The notes: generated from the sequence alone by a model not told the origin. Positions 1 to 11,822 are shown, counted from the stretch's first letter. The stretch: DNA of 64,000 nt from Cubamyces lactineus (GCA_022376465.1 JACDTU010000006.1:186001-250000); one strand, 5' to 3'. Numbers and translations: made by a program.

Positions 1-2
1 GC

Positions 3-152
3 GGGCCCCCGGCGACGACCGTCGATTTGTACGAGATGTCGCGCGTGTCGAGCGAGGGCAAGGCCGGCGCAGGCCTCGGCGTCGGGGAGGTCTTGAAGGA
101 CCCAGCGTTGACCGTGCGGGTGCAGCAGTCGGCGGAAACGTACCATGTTTAG
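3..152 (+). CDS. C-terminal end of an unrecognised gene entering from the left
   Basis: Frame 3 is open from the window edge to a TAG at 150-152 and gives 49 residues of ordinary amphipathic composition in GC-rich DNA, unlike the more AT-rich DNA that follows. It would be the last exon of a gene whose body lies outside the window. I do not recognise the family, and so short an open stretch at an edge can arise by chance. Confidence 0.3.
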   Translation, partial: GPPATTVDLYEMSRVSSEGKAGAGLGVGEVLKDPALTVRVQQSAETYHV

Positions 153-317
153 CCGTGGTACACTGCCGTTGTGTAGAGGAGCCCTGTCGGGTTGTGCTAG
201 TATCGATCCGGAGCGTTATTGTTACGATGCCTATGATGATGATGATGTATAGTAGATGGCCCTCTCGGAGAGCCGTAATCTATGATAGTATTTATTGCCA
301 CAAACACGCAAAGACAC

Positions 318-610
318 CTGAGTAAATAGGGCCGTTTTCCTATGTCAGAGTGTTGGTCAAGCAGCAGGCACGGCCCGATAAACGTGCCGGTGTCGCACAA
401 GGCCACCGAGAACAATGGCCCCTCGCAGGTAGCCGAGCGTTAGGAGGGGACGTGCCGAACGTCAAGTCCTTGTAGGTGGGCGCTGGCAATGGCAGCTTCG
501 TGTTGAATTGGAGCTTAAAAATGGGTTAGATAGTTTGATAGCAAACTAATTAGAACGGTCAGCGGCGCTTGAAAACCGTTACTCAAGCACTCATCCAGCG
601 ACTTGACCAT
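318..610 (+). repeat. Upstream direct repeat R1, copy 1
   Basis: This stretch aligns by eye with 8805-9100, beginning at a shared CTGAGTAAATAGGGCCG, with small indels and many substitutions. Each copy lies upstream of a FunK1 gene in the same orientation, so the duplication that made the two genes also carried upstream DNA. In copy 2 the homology passes almost directly into the promoter; in copy 1 about 2 kb of other sequence intervenes. Confidence 0.75.
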
Positions 611-2584
611 AAGCAATGGTGTCGTCTTCAGCCACTAAACACCTCTAAGCACTCTCTTCTATCTATCGCTATTGACTCCTTCTATCGCCCGACTTGATCA
701 CTCATCCAGGTCATACTTACAACACTAGTGACCGTAGGCACGGAGGTGCGTTGCACGTACCCCGTTACTCGGGATCGGTGCCTCGGATGCCACGGTGGTC
801 CTTGCGGACAGCGCCCTCTTGTCGCGATTACCTGTCTGCACTCGCAGGAAATGTAGGATTGTATAACAGACAGACTACACCGCATACCTTGACCAGCTGT
901 AGCGAACTGCGTGCCGCGCTTTCCGACTTGCAACGAACGGTCGGCCCAGGGGCTACGCCGGCTCTGACAAGCCTGCTCGTGTCAGGCTAGCCCCGACCGC
1001 GACATTTTGAGCGAGCTCAGGCTGCTGTACTCAGGACGATAATGCCATTTCAATGGGTCACCACGCAGGTTGGGGCCGTTCCAAGTAGCCACCGCCTCGT
1101 GTAGGCAGGGGTCTCGATGCGAGATCTCCTGTTGGTTTTCGTTGGAAATGATTCTCGTCGCGCAGGCTTACTACCTTGGTTCGGCAGCGGTTTGTTTGAC
1201 ACATCTGTGCCTTGGTAATAGGCTTATCGCATTCGCTCCCGCCACAATGTGGACGCCACGGCAAGGTTCCTCAAGTCCTCAAGTACTGACACGCCTCACG
1301 CGATTTCACGCCGCATGTACTCCTTCCTCATTCTATCCTTTTCGGCGACGAGATGTTCTGACCCTGTTCTGCAGGGTTTCCGCGGCCTACGCGCCACGCT
1401 GCGTGCCTCACATGCCTGATGGAATGTACTGAGCTAATGCCTTATTCGACTTCCTCATAATAGAAGGACATGCTGCGGCTGAGGAGGCTCGGAGATCTGC
1501 GACTCGGCAACGAAGCAACGAGGGCCAACCGCTGTTCGGAACGCGCAGCGCAGCCATACTCATCCTACCGCATGGGGCCCAAGACACGACGTCTTGATCG
1601 ATATGGTGTTCACCCCGATGTAGCAAGCTCTCGCAAAATGCCTTACGATACGCCAATGGAAGGCGGTGTGGTAATTTGCTAGCCGCGTACAGAAGTAAAA
1701 GACTCATCAAAACGTCCGTATGTCTAGTAACGGCAGATACCGAGCAGCTACAAGCTCAGAAGGCAGGTGGCGTACAACCGCCGCCTGAGCGAATGTTCTT
1801 CGTCTTCTCTTACAGACCATGTGTACGTTCGGTAGCTTGCCACTTCAGCCATGGTGATTAGTTCGCATGGACAATGGGCTGTGCTGCTTGTGCACCATGC
1901 ACGAAGCGGCAGCCTTCTAGACAAGTTCTGTACGCCTTGAGGCACTGGCAGCAGTGCCCATGATTTGGTATTCGGCATTTGGTGAATGCTACTTCGCCGA
2001 GGGCCTTCTCTCTTATTTGAGATAGGGGCGTTGTGGTCTCTTCGGCCTTCTGAGCATGGAAATTCTTATTGTGTGTTATCGATGGTGATTGTCAGGCTAA
2101 GCAATCCGTTTTCCGAGTCCCACACACCGAATCGTGCGCTGAATCGGTGACTGATCGTCGCATGCAATCTAGTGTGCTATGGCGGTTCAGCCTATGCGCG
2201 GAAATCGATGCGACTGACCTCTGCAGTTGTTCAACGTACGAAATGCAGGGTTGAGAATAGCCCTGCCAATCGTAGGCGATACAGCAACTCGTGTGTCGGG
2301 CGGCAAACCAGACTGGAATAAGACGATCAGCCGCCGGGACTCGGTTCGGAACGTTGTGGCGGTTCACCTCCTCCAGAGTCAGACACGTCAAGGCACTCAT
2401 AGAACGACGACCAATTCAGACAAGGACTGCAGTCTCTAGCCACGGAGACTTCCTACCTTGTGCTCGCAGATCTTATTCTGTACCCATCCATCCGGTGGCG
2501 TCGTTGTCAATTCAGTTCTGCACGCACACGCACTGATCTGATTATCAGCGTATTCTCCGCCTGGGACTCGTGCGCAGTGCCGTT
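611..2584. other. About 2 kb insertion between R1 and the FunK1-1 promoter
   Basis: FunK1-2 has R1 (to about 9100) joined directly to promoter sequence (from about 9105). In FunK1-1 the matching sequences end near 610 and resume near 2585. The intervening DNA has no convincing coding frame, only short open stretches on both strands. Its part at 674-1180 is repeated at the right edge of the window, which suggests a mobile or dispersed repeat. I see no clear terminal repeats or target duplication. A deletion in copy 2 is the alternative explanation. Confidence 0.55.
674..1180 (+). repeat. Dispersed repeat R2, copy 1
   Basis: It aligns in direct orientation with 63593-64000, starting at CTCCTTCTATCGC and still matching at the window edge (GGCTTACTACCTTGGTT). 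Copy 2 lacks about 95 bp that are present here around 950-1055. No coding frame is conserved between the copies, so this is probably non-coding repeat DNA or part of a longer element. Confidence 0.75.
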
Positions 2585-2652
2585 CGTGCGCCCCCACTCC
2601 CCCTCCCTCAACGGTCACCCCACGACTACAGGATCCGTAACCCTCGTCTAGC

Positions 2653-2660
2653 TATATAAT
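2653..2660 (+). promoter_or_regulatory. TATA box of FunK1-1
   Basis: TATATAAT lies about 58-65 nt upstream of the ATG at 2718. The surrounding sequence and the following CTCTGCTCTGCACTTCTCT tract are matched upstream of FunK1-2, where the box is at 9170-9177. Conservation between the paralogues supports a shared core promoter. Confidence 0.6.
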
Positions 2661-2717
2661 CCACGCGAAAGACGGTACGGTCCTCAGCCCTCTGCTCTGC
2701 ACTTCTCTGAACTCACA

Positions 2718-5700
2718 ATGTCCACTGCTCCAAAGGAGCCATCTGTTACCATCAAAGACACGCCGCTCTCCCACAACAACAGCAACCGCAACGCTGCTGT
2801 ATCATACAAACCAGAAGATTTCCATATTCGACGCCGGATTCACGCAGACGACATGGTCGACAAGGCCGTGCGGCTGTCCGTCAAGCAATTCATAGACAGG
2901 TTTTGGCCTACCCCTCCAGCGGGCGATTTGCCTCCTATTCCCTCGCAAAATCCATTCGCCAATGTCGCATCCCTTGTGGCTAAGAAAGCAGTAGAGAAGG
3001 ACGTAGGAGACGCTTTCGTGAGTATTATTACTCTTGTACGATCCGCTTGAGCTTATTGTGGCACACTCGGTAGACCAAGGCCGTCAACGCGTATACACTG
3101 ACCCCAGGAATGCAGCTCAGGGTGTGTGCCAGCCGAACTGACAAGGGCACATCCCCCCTGAGGGTCGATGGTGCCTTCTATCGCATCGGCAATCCCCATG
3201 CTCCTGTCCCCGAAGATGGCACACCTCACACTGCGGACCAGATTGTGATCGTCGAATTCAAGCGTGGGGATACGAGCTCTGACGCCTTTTCTGACTACGG
3301 TGAACCATGCCCGGAGGCAGTGGATCGCACAGATGCGCGAGGGCAACTTGCCACTTACGCTGGGAAGGCCTTTTCCTTTCAACACCGCCTCGCTTTGTTC
3401 CTGCTCTTCGTCAATGGGACAGAGTGCCGCCTCACTCGTTGGGACAGATCTGGTGTCGTCATCACCGTCGTGCTTGACTATTGCAAGGAGTGGAAGACGT
3501 TCTGCGAGATATTGTGGCGTATGTCGCAGTGCTCCGATGAGCAGCTTGGACTCGATCCTACTGCTCGACGTATCTACCCCGGGGACCCTCTGTATCAGGT
3601 GATGGATGAGGAGATGAAGAATCATGCATCAGACATCGACCTCGACAATGTCACCCCCTCCGATCTCGAGAAGCTCGCCTCAGGCCAGTCGGTCGTCTAC
3701 ACGTATGCGCGGAAAATGTTCAGGACATCTCTCCCAGATGATGCGCCTCGCTACGTCCTAGACGTCCCCGATGCTAAGGGGACTCGTCAATACCTCGTTG
3801 GCAGACCGATCTTCATCACAAGGGAAGTGATAGGCCGCGGAACGCTCGGGTTCGCCGCTCTCGATCGGAAGACAAGACAGCTGGCTTGGCTCAAGGACTG
3901 CTGGAGGGCTGACTACCCTGGTGTTGAACCCGAGGGTCAGATCCTGAAAGAACTGAACGGTGCCGAAGTCCCGCATATTCCCACGGTCGTATGCTACGGC
4001 GACCTTCCCGGACAGAAGACGGTCTCTCCAGAGATCTGGGATTGGGCGAAAACGCTGGTAGACAAAGACCCAAGCGTTGCCCTAGCCGCTGTCCGCGAGC
4101 GTCAAGATGACAAGTCGACTACTCAGCGCTCATCCGGCCCGAAGACAAAGCGTCGACAGAAGCAGGGTCGACAACAGCCAAAGTCGAAGTTGCCACCACC
4201 GCTTCAGCTAGAACAGCCCAATGCTACAGGTACCATGTCGACTCTTCCAAAGCCGTCAACCCCTAGCAAGACTCCGCTCCGCAAGCATCAACATGCACGG
4301 TTGGTGGTCAAGGAGATAGCGTTGCCCCTGAAGGACTTCAAGTCTGGTAAAACTCTCCTCGGTGTAATCCTGGATTGCCTAGCAGGTGAGTAGCGTTCTA
4401 TACATCCATGATTCTGACTGATAAGTTATGATCACCAGCCCACTACGTGGCCGTGAACAAGGAGACGTCACGCCTCCACCGGGACATCAGCGATAGCAAT
4501 ATCATGATAGTACCTAAACTTGAAAAGGTGAAGGATGTAAAGAGGATCGTGAAGAGAGGACTGTTGTGCGATTGGGAGATGTCGAAGCGTATCAACGCTG
4601 ATGTCAAAGAACCTCGTCAACCCGTGAGATCCGTATGTTGCGTCTTGTTCTTCTTGTTGCCTTCCATGCTCAAAGACTGATACCACAATGAAGGGGACGT
4701 GGCAATTCAAGTCCGCGACGTTGCTCAACAACCTGGACAAGGCGGTCGATATAAGCGATGAATTAGAATCGTTCTTCCACGTCATCGTTCATTACGCCGT
4801 TCGTTATCTCGAGTCCAATCTGGACACGATGGGAGTAGCCGATTTCATCGACGACTACTTCGACACATTCCGGTACATTCGCGCCACATGGAGCTGTGGC
4901 TATCACAAGGAGAGTGTGCTACGGTCAGGCACACTCCGAACGAGCGACTCAAAGACACTCGTGGAGTTCGGAGAGCCGTTGGATAACGTGCTTCGCACAT
5001 CGCTGCGGTGGTTCCATGGGAACTACGCCGTGCAGGAGTACAGGACTGATCTAGAAAAGCGACAACACGCCGCTCCCATCTCTCCTACGCCAGCCTCTTC
5101 TGCCCCCACTGCCCTTCTTCGGCCTGACAACGAGATCGATGATGACGAACCACCTATGGAGCGGCTCGTCGAAGTCCAGGCAATCAACCAGAACTTGAAA
5201 CGTCCTCGCGCTGACACTACTAACTCCGACAACTCTACGAGTGTGGACCATGATGATAGTCGTCATGCACCCCCGGTAGTCGTTCCTACTCAAGAGCAGT
5301 ATCAGCTCGCAGCCAAAGTCAAGAACCATGACGAATTCTTGCTACTACTTGATGACGCTCTGAGAAGCAACCAAAACAACAGGCGCGACCCGGCAGGTGA
5401 CCGATACCCCAAGGACAGAAAGCATCACGGCGGCGACAACGGCATCCGCCTTGACAGGGAAAATGCACCACATTCGTACCTTGGTATCACGGTCGGAATG
5501 AAGCGGAAGCCCTTGAAGCGTGCTAGAACCGGGAAGGCGAAGACGAGATTCGATGAGGACGAGTATCAGGAGAATGTCAAGACTAGGAACAAGGACAAGA
5601 ACAAGAACTCAGCCATGAGCGAGGACGGGGGCAAAGACGATAGCGATGAGGATGAGGATGGGGATCGTGAGCACAGCGGGGACGATGGGGACGATGGGGA

Positions 5701-5842
5701 CGATGGGAATGACGGGGGCGAGAACGACGGGCACGAGAATGACGGGGACGAGGAGGACGGGGACGAACAGGACGAGGAGAGCGATGATGAGGATTCTAAG
5801 GATGAAGATTACGAGGATGAGGACTACGAGGATGAGGCTTAG
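2718..5842 (+). CDS. FunK1-type fungal protein kinase, copy 1
   Basis: Four exons inferred from splice sites and from the paralogue: 2718-3017, 3074-4385, 4439-4632 and 4694-5842. Introns are 53-61 nt, and the product is about 984 residues. Kinase landmarks: a glycine-containing loop with GRGTLGFAA, the ATP-lysine in LAWLKDCWR (about K374), catalytic loop HRDISDSN (H551-N558), CDWE in place of DFG (D582), then RSGTWQF typical of FunK1 across intron 3. Before the kinase lies VIVEFK (E161, K163), which resembles a PD-(D/E)XK nuclease core. After a conserved GDRYPKD motif the C-terminus becomes a long basic then strongly acidic, low-complexity tail (from about 5580). FunK1 kinases are expanded in basidiomycetes; the substrate is unknown. 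The 3-nt-phase splicing is an inference; the intact motifs suggest a functional gene. Confidence 0.85.
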
Positions 5843-6318
5843 GATAGGGGTGACGCCGTGGATTAGGAAGACATGGATTATGGGGATGTTGTACACGAAG
5901 ACGGTAGTGAGATTACTACAGCGGCGTGGATTAGTATTGAACGTCGATCCTTCGGAACGTGTTGAATATGGTTGGGCCGGTGCACCGTCGGGCTTCTATG
6001 ACTTGCACAACCTGTCCATTCCCAGCTCCAAGCAAGTTCTCAGGACATCCTCATCTGGATGTTATCATGTTCGAATTCCGACGAGGTGCAATATGCTACT
6101 GACAAAGTACAATATCCTTGTTCGAGTGCTGCGTGGCCGCTCATGCAAATCGCAGATAATAGTGCGTTCTTGTGTTCCTATTATACTAGTTCAAGAGACA
6201 TTGCGACTGTCCCTTACACGCGAACTGCTCTGCGACCGCGACGAATGCGACTACGCAACGAACGCTTAGGCAAAGTGGCTGGCTTTCCCTTGAGCAGGCT
6301 ACCCGGTTCAAAGTCAGG
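5843..6318. other. Intergenic stretch, nothing identified
   Basis: Between the FunK1-1 stop codon and the end of the permease remnant I see no conserved frame, repeat or RNA gene. It probably holds the 3' untranslated region of FunK1-1. Confidence 0.5.
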
Positions 6319-7070
6319 CTACCCGCCCAACGAGCCGAAAATGTCTCCAATGTAGTTACTTGCCTTGAGCCCCCGCTCCAACCGCTCGCCCCACTGCGAC
6401 AGAATACCACCAGTGACGATCGGCACGCCTGCGGCAGGAATGTTCTGGATCGAAATGTCGAACCCGGGCGACATGAGGAAGAGGTTCGTCGTCGCGCTCT
6501 GCCCAGGGAACGGCCTGTCGAAGTCGGACGCCGTCCGCATGATGATGATCCGCGAGAAGTCGACGAGGCCAGAAAGCACGCCCCGCATCAGCGCCTCGAG
6601 CGTCCCGCTGTGCTCCTACTGCGTCGTGCAGTACGTCGCGGTCCCGTTCGTGAAGAGCTTCTCCGTGTTCTCGAACGCCTCATCGAGCAGGTTCCCGGTC
6701 CAGAACACGTCAGAGGTTGCGGTGTCGCATGCGCCGACCGAGTGCGCCTCCGCTGCCACAGTCACCCACTTGTCAGACCTGGGCCCGTTGCGGACGTACC
6801 GCGGCGGGAATCGCACCGGGTCGACCTTCCCGCTTCTTCAGATCGCCCCGCCTGAGCTTCGGAGGCATACCCGCGTTCTGCTTGCTCTGCGCGTCACGTT
6901 TGGACTGTCGCACGGTGCGCGCAGCCTTGTACAGCTCCACGCGCTTGAAGGCCAGCATGCCGGTCTGCCAGAGGACCAGGAGGGTCGTGATGCTCGGGCC
7001 ATACTCGCTGTAGTTCTTGTGGAGGAAGCCCTTGGGGGCCCAGCGCATGAACGTGTTCTTGTCATGACTC
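6319..7070 (-). pseudogene. Purine nucleoside permease (NUP family), 3' half, frameshifted
   Basis: Minus-strand frames carry a recognisable C-terminal half of the fungal NUP family. The segment near 6588-6319 contains MRTASDFDRPFPGQ and ends in NYIGDIFGSLGG plus a stop, the family's typical C-terminus. The segment at 6816-6616 contains CDTATSDVFWTG and TNGTATYCTTQ. The segment at 7048-6840 contains AFKRVELYKAA. The pieces lie in different frames, with a shift near 6816-6840 and another near 6590-6615, and no intron-like joins are obvious. No N-terminal half is visible upstream. NUP proteins import purine nucleosides at the plasma membrane; this copy is very probably dead. Confidence 0.75.
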
Positions 7071-7866
7071 GCCTATGAGGGACACTCGTTCACAACCCGC
7101 TTTCAGAACCGTTTCTTCCCGTTCCCATCGGAAAACGGACGACGTACCAAGTGCTTCGGCCATAATCCTGCGGAGCGTGCATATCATATAGAGCTCGCGT
7201 CGCGCGTAGCTATCCGTGACATCCATGAATACCTCTGGCATCGCGAGCCTAAGAAGGCTTTAGCATGGAGGCGGTCGAGGACGTGTGGAAGGGAGAACCC
7301 GGGATGCTGTCGAAGAGTTCACAAACAGTATCAGGGGCCAAAACATACAACAAAGAGAGCACGTACCGAGGTCTGCGTGTGCACGGTCAGATGAGTGGGG
7401 GTGGGTTACCGGAGGGTTTGACGAGGCAATAGGGAGCTCCGATTGCCGAGAAACGACACTAAAACTTGCTCGGTGTATGCACTCTGTCACATCTATACGT
7501 CTGCAGTACGGATAGTGTGAGGCCAACGTAAGTAGTGAGATGTGGGCTCACGGGAGACTGCGCATTGACGTGTTCTTGACTAAATCCGGTCTGGCCCACA
7601 TCTGCCCATGCCCAAATGGACGCTGCGCTATCCGCTGGCGAACACCTCTACCACATTGGTGTCGCACGGTCGTCACCAGTAGTGGAATCGAAATGTTATC
7701 TTTCATGAAACCTGTTGGAGCCAGTAATTGTCAGTTATGTTCTCCGCGCAGCGTGTAGTCTGAAGCGAGTGTGAATACGTGCACAATGATCAAGACGCAC
7801 CCGATCTTTCAGAGGGGCCCCGATACATCCACGTCGGACTGGTAAACCGCCGTGTCCTCGGCTTCA
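7071..7866. other. Intergenic stretch, no supported gene
   Basis: Short open stretches occur on both strands, but none shows family motifs, plausible splice structure or a partner elsewhere in the window. It separates the permease remnant from the 3' end of the gene at 7867-8710. Confidence 0.45.
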
Positions 7867-8710
7867 TCAGCGCTTCACCTTCCGCGAGATGGACCGCCAG
7901 TATTGTCCACTCTTCTGTTCGGCGTTGAGCTCCAACAAAAGGACGATCCACTCTCTTGCACTCGTAAGAGTTCCACAAATGTAGCGAGACCTAGCAGAGT
8001 CATAATGCAACACCATATACGTTGTGGAACTGAACGGAACTTACCCCATGCGTTTAGCACAAACGATCATCTCCGTAACCACTTGAGGGATATGGTCACT
8101 TAGGATTTGTTCCTGGCTCTTTGCTTCCGCCACGAACACACCGTGCACCTCGCGGCGTTTGGCCTGCTGGATGGCTTCAGGATGATTGGATGATGACATG
8201 TCCATCCCTGCAAGCTCACACATGCTTAGTAGCAGCCTCGTCTGGCACGGATGTTGCTGGGTGAAGACGTACCCGCGACATCCTCTTCGACCAGGAAGAT
8301 GACGTAGTCCTGAAGCCCGCCAAGCTGTATGCGACGAGGCATCTCAACAAGTGTCTCGGGTTCAGCAAGTACCTCGACTCCCATGATGAGCCGCGTCGTG
8401 CTGCGCGCCGTAGCTGTCACGCGACAAAGGAAGGCGTCCACGCAAAGACGTGAGAGTGCTTCTGACTGTGAAACGATAAATCTCAGACATTGAGCAGCCA
8501 AACTGTGAGAGACACACGCACACGGAAAATTGTATGCTGGAGCAAAAAGTTCAGCGTGCCGTATAGATTGCTTTGTGACATGCCGTGGTCCGCATGTTGC
8601 TCGCGAACACGCCGGACTTTGTCCTTGCCTCCCCCTTTGTAAGCGAGATGGCCAGCCTGTGTGGTGCTCATGCTTTGCAGGTTAGCATGTTTAGCGGAGG
8701 AAAATGCCAT
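7867..8710 (-). CDS. Unrecognised spliced gene with PD-(D/E)XK-like motif
   Basis: Reading the minus strand, four exons join cleanly: 8710-8522, 8465-8273, 8207-8045 and 7954-7867. The GT-AG introns are 56, 65 and 90 nt, and one has a good CTAAG-type branch site. The product is about 210 residues. The middle part has DYVIFLVEE followed, after the second intron, by VFVAEAKSQ; this D...ExK spacing resembles a PD-(D/E)XK nuclease fold. A following QVVTEM helix and WIVLLLELN strand fit the same fold. Similar small ExK proteins are common lineage-specific genes in basidiomycetes, but I cannot name this one. The start at 8710 is the first Met of the open frame; an upstream exon is possible. The smooth splicing argues against a pseudogene. 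Confidence 0.55.
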
Positions 8711-8804
8711 GGACTGGAATATAACCTATCAATCCAGATGCAGACAAACAGGATGGAAGCTTCACGTACCTTTGCTGCCAGTGCGTGGGGCCAGACGGTA
8801 GCAC

Positions 8805-9100
8805 TGAGTAAATAGGGCCGTTTGCCTATGTCAGATTCTTGACCAAGCAGTAGACGCGACCCAATATCAAACGTGCCAGGGTCCTACAAGGCCGGTGCCA
8901 CCGAGAACAACGGCTGCTCGTGGCAGGCAGACGAGCGTTAGGAGGGAATGTGCCGAACGTCAAGTCCTTGAATGGGCGCTAGCAACGGTAGCGTCGTGTT
9001 AAAGGGGAGCTTAAACTTTCAATAGCAAGCTACGTATACCATCAGCGGCGTTCAAACCATTACTACCCAAGCATTTACTTCATCGTATTATCATTGCGTA
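8805..9100 (+). repeat. Upstream direct repeat R1, copy 2
   Basis: Diverged partner of 318-610. It lies just upstream of the FunK1-2 promoter and carries the same GAGCGTTAGGAGGGA and GTGCCGAACGTCAAGTCC blocks. It marks the left part of the ancestral FunK1 duplication. Confidence 0.75.
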
Positions 9101-9169
9101 CACCGTCTGTGTCCCCCCTCCCTCGTGGTTAACCTACCACCATTACACGCTCCGTAACGCTCGTCCAGC

Positions 9170-9177
9170 TATATAAA
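9170..9177 (+). promoter_or_regulatory. TATA box of FunK1-2
   Basis: The motif is at the equivalent position to the FunK1-1 box, followed by the same CTCTGCTCTGCACTTCTCT tract. The ancestral ATG that would follow is ACG at 9241, so a working start is no longer close to this box. Confidence 0.55.
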
Positions 9178-9320
9178 CATAATCCAAGCGAAAAACTGTA
9201 CGATCCTCTGCCCTCTGCTCTGCACTTCTCTAACCTCGCAACGTCCGCCACCGTCTCAAATCAATAGCCTCAAGCCGTTACTGTGAAGGACACGCCGCTC
9301 GGCGGAAATGCGCAGACGAC

Positions 9321-11822
9321 ATGGTCGACAAGGCCGTCACGATTGGTATCTCCGTCCAAGCCTTCTTAGACCAGTTCTGGCCTATATCCCCTGGTGATAC
9401 ACCACTTATCCCCTCAGAGAGTCCGTTCGGACGAGTCACCTCTCTTGTAGCCAATGGAGCCAAGGAGAACGGCACAGCTAGATCATTCGTAAGTGGGGTA
9501 CTCGTGCATTGCACTTGTATTAATGTGGGGTCCTCCTCCAGGTAAAGGCTATCAACGACTACGCACTGACTGTGGGATTAGCCGCCAGAACGTGCACGCA
9601 CAGGACCAATGGAGACGGTACCGTGCTGAGGGTTGGCGGCGCGTTCTATCACGAGAACAATCCCGATGCTCCTGTCCCCCCGAATGGTGTCCTCCGCTTG
9701 GAGGACCAGATGGTCGCTATCGAGTTCAAGGCTGGGGGGATGTCTAATGATCCATTCTGTGATGATGGCGACGCTTGCCCTGAATCGACCTCGCGTAAGG
9801 AGGCGCGCGAGCAGATTGTCACCTACGCCGAGCAGGCCTTCGCCGTGCAGCACCGTACCGCTTGGTACCTTTTCTTCGTCTATGGGAGTCGGTGTCGCAT
9901 CACTCGCTGGGACAGATCTGGCGTCGTCTTCACGCACTCATTCGACTATTGCAAAGATTGGCAACTGTTCTGTAAGGTGCTCTGGCGCATGTCTCAGTGC
10001 TCGGATGAGCAACTCGGCCTCGATCCTACCGCTCGGCGCATCTACCGATCCGATTCTCTCTACAAAATGATGGACAACATGGCGAAGAAACGCCGTTCAG
10101 ATCTCGATCATAACCTCGTGGATACTATCTTCCCACTAGACAAATACCCTCCCTCCCGCCCAGTAACTTACAAGTATGTTCGAGCCCTCTTCAGGGCCTC
10201 TCTTTCTCGCAACGCTCCTCGATACATCCTGAACGTCCCCGATGGCGATAAGATCCGCCAATATCTTGTTGGCAGACCCATCTTCGTTGCGAAGGGAGCG
10301 TTAGGCCGCGGAACGCTCGGGTTCGCCGCTTTGGACAGGGAGACGAAGCAGCTCGCTTGGTTGAAGGACTGTTGGAGGGTCGACTATCCCAATGTCGAAC
10401 CTGAGGGGAAGATCTTGCGTGAGCTGAACCGTGCTAACGTTCCGAACGTACCGACCGTCGTGTGCTATGGTGACCTCCCTGGGCAGAAGACCGTCTCTCC
10501 GGAGGTCTGGAGCTGGGCTCTCGGGCGGGTATCCAACGACGGCAACAGCAGGGTCAACCTAGCCATCCAGACGCCTGGCCAACTTCACACAGTGTCAACC
10601 GCGGGAGATGATACGGCCGCGCTAGCGCCGACGTTCAACACAAATTGCTCACTACGTCTACACCAGCACGCGCGAATGGCGGTCGAGGAGATTGCCTTGC
10701 CACTGAGAGACTTCAAGAGCGGCCTAGATCTCCTCACAACCATCCACGATTGTCTTAACGGTGAGCAGTGTCCAGCCTATCGATTTAGGTGATCATCACT
10801 TACCATGAAACCCAGCCCATTCTGCGGCTGCGGGCAAACCGACCTCACGCCTCCATCGAGATATCAGTGGTGGCAATATCATGATGATACCCAAGTTCAT
10901 CCGTGAAGATGACGGTGGATTCATTGTGTTAAGAGGGCTGCTTTGCGATTGGGAATTATCCAAGCACATTGATTCAACCCGACCCAGGGCCCCGCGCCAG
11001 CCTGTGAGATCTGTACGCCAGACGTTCTTTCTGGGCTTCGTGCCGCGTGCTCGCACTAACATTGCACTGCAGGGGACATGGCAGTTCATGTCCGCAACGC
11101 TGTTGAACCATCACGACAAAGCAGCAGAGATATGCGATGACTTGGAGGCATTCTTCCATGTCATCTTGTATTACGCAGTCCGTTACCTCAAGTTGAACCT
11201 CACTCCGAAGCAAGTTGGCGAATTTATTGACGAGTACTTCGACCAGTTCCAGTACTATGACAAATGGCGCTGTGGCCAGCGGAAGCAGGCGGTGTTGCAG
11301 TCTGGCCTTCTTCTGACCGGCGACCCCGTAAAGATCACGTTTGGAAGTTCAATGGATGACTTGTTTGCGGCGCTACTCCCTTGGTTCCAGGGCAACCATA
11401 TTGTACAGGAATACAAGGCTTCACTGGAGGAAGCATCTTCTCCGACCTCACCGACCGTCTTATTCTCTCTTCCTCCTGCTCAACCGTACGCACTCTTCGA
11501 CAAGCGGCAACGCCTCCTGTTCGGTTCGTCGAAGAAGCGCCGGCGTGCAGACTCCGCAGGCATCGAGGACTCATTCATTGACAATGCGTCCGCGGACGAC
11601 TCGTCTGACGATGACTCATACAACTCAGCCGCCAATGTCGCTTCTACTAGCGCTTCTCAGCTTCGGGCTCGGGCCCCTACTGCTGAAGAGTCCAACAACG
11701 CCGCGAGGGTGCAGACACACAAGGCCTTTATGTCCACGATCAAACGGCTGTGCCGCGATCCCAAAGCAGCATATTGGCCTCATGATCGTAATCCCTCAGG
11801 GGATCGCTACCCGAAGGACTAG
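9321..11822 (+). CDS. FunK1-type fungal protein kinase, copy 2, shortened at both ends
   Basis: Exons 9321-9488, 9542-10760, 10816-11012 and 11073-11822 match FunK1-1 in position and phase, giving about 777 residues. The kinase core is intact: GRGTLGFAA, LAWLKDCWR (K331), HRDISGGN (H476), CDWE and GTWQFMS. The ExK motif (AIEFK, E117 and K119) is also kept. The ancestral start is ACG at 9241 with a TAG in frame at 9265, so the first usable Met is at 9321, equivalent to Met46 of copy 1. At the other end the stop follows directly on GDRYPKD, so the acidic tail of copy 1 is absent. Loss of the N-terminal 45 residues may affect function; the intact frame and splice sites suggest it is still expressed or only recently impaired. 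Confidence 0.8.

Noticed and set aside
682..1710. Several open frames of 60-120 codons on both strands within the 611-2584 insert
   Set aside because: They overlap one another on opposite strands, none is conserved in the second R2 copy (63593-64000), and none shows family motifs.
2092..2400. Minus-strand frame of 102 codons with leucine-rich look, possibly an F-box or leucine-rich repeat remnant
   Set aside because: Only a few suggestive residues; no repeat periodicity and no continuation in neighbouring frames.
5609..6269. Hydrophobic minus-strand and Met/Arg-rich plus-strand frames over the FunK1-1 tail
   Set aside because: They are shadows of the Asp/Gly/Glu codon repeats encoding the acidic tail of FunK1-1.
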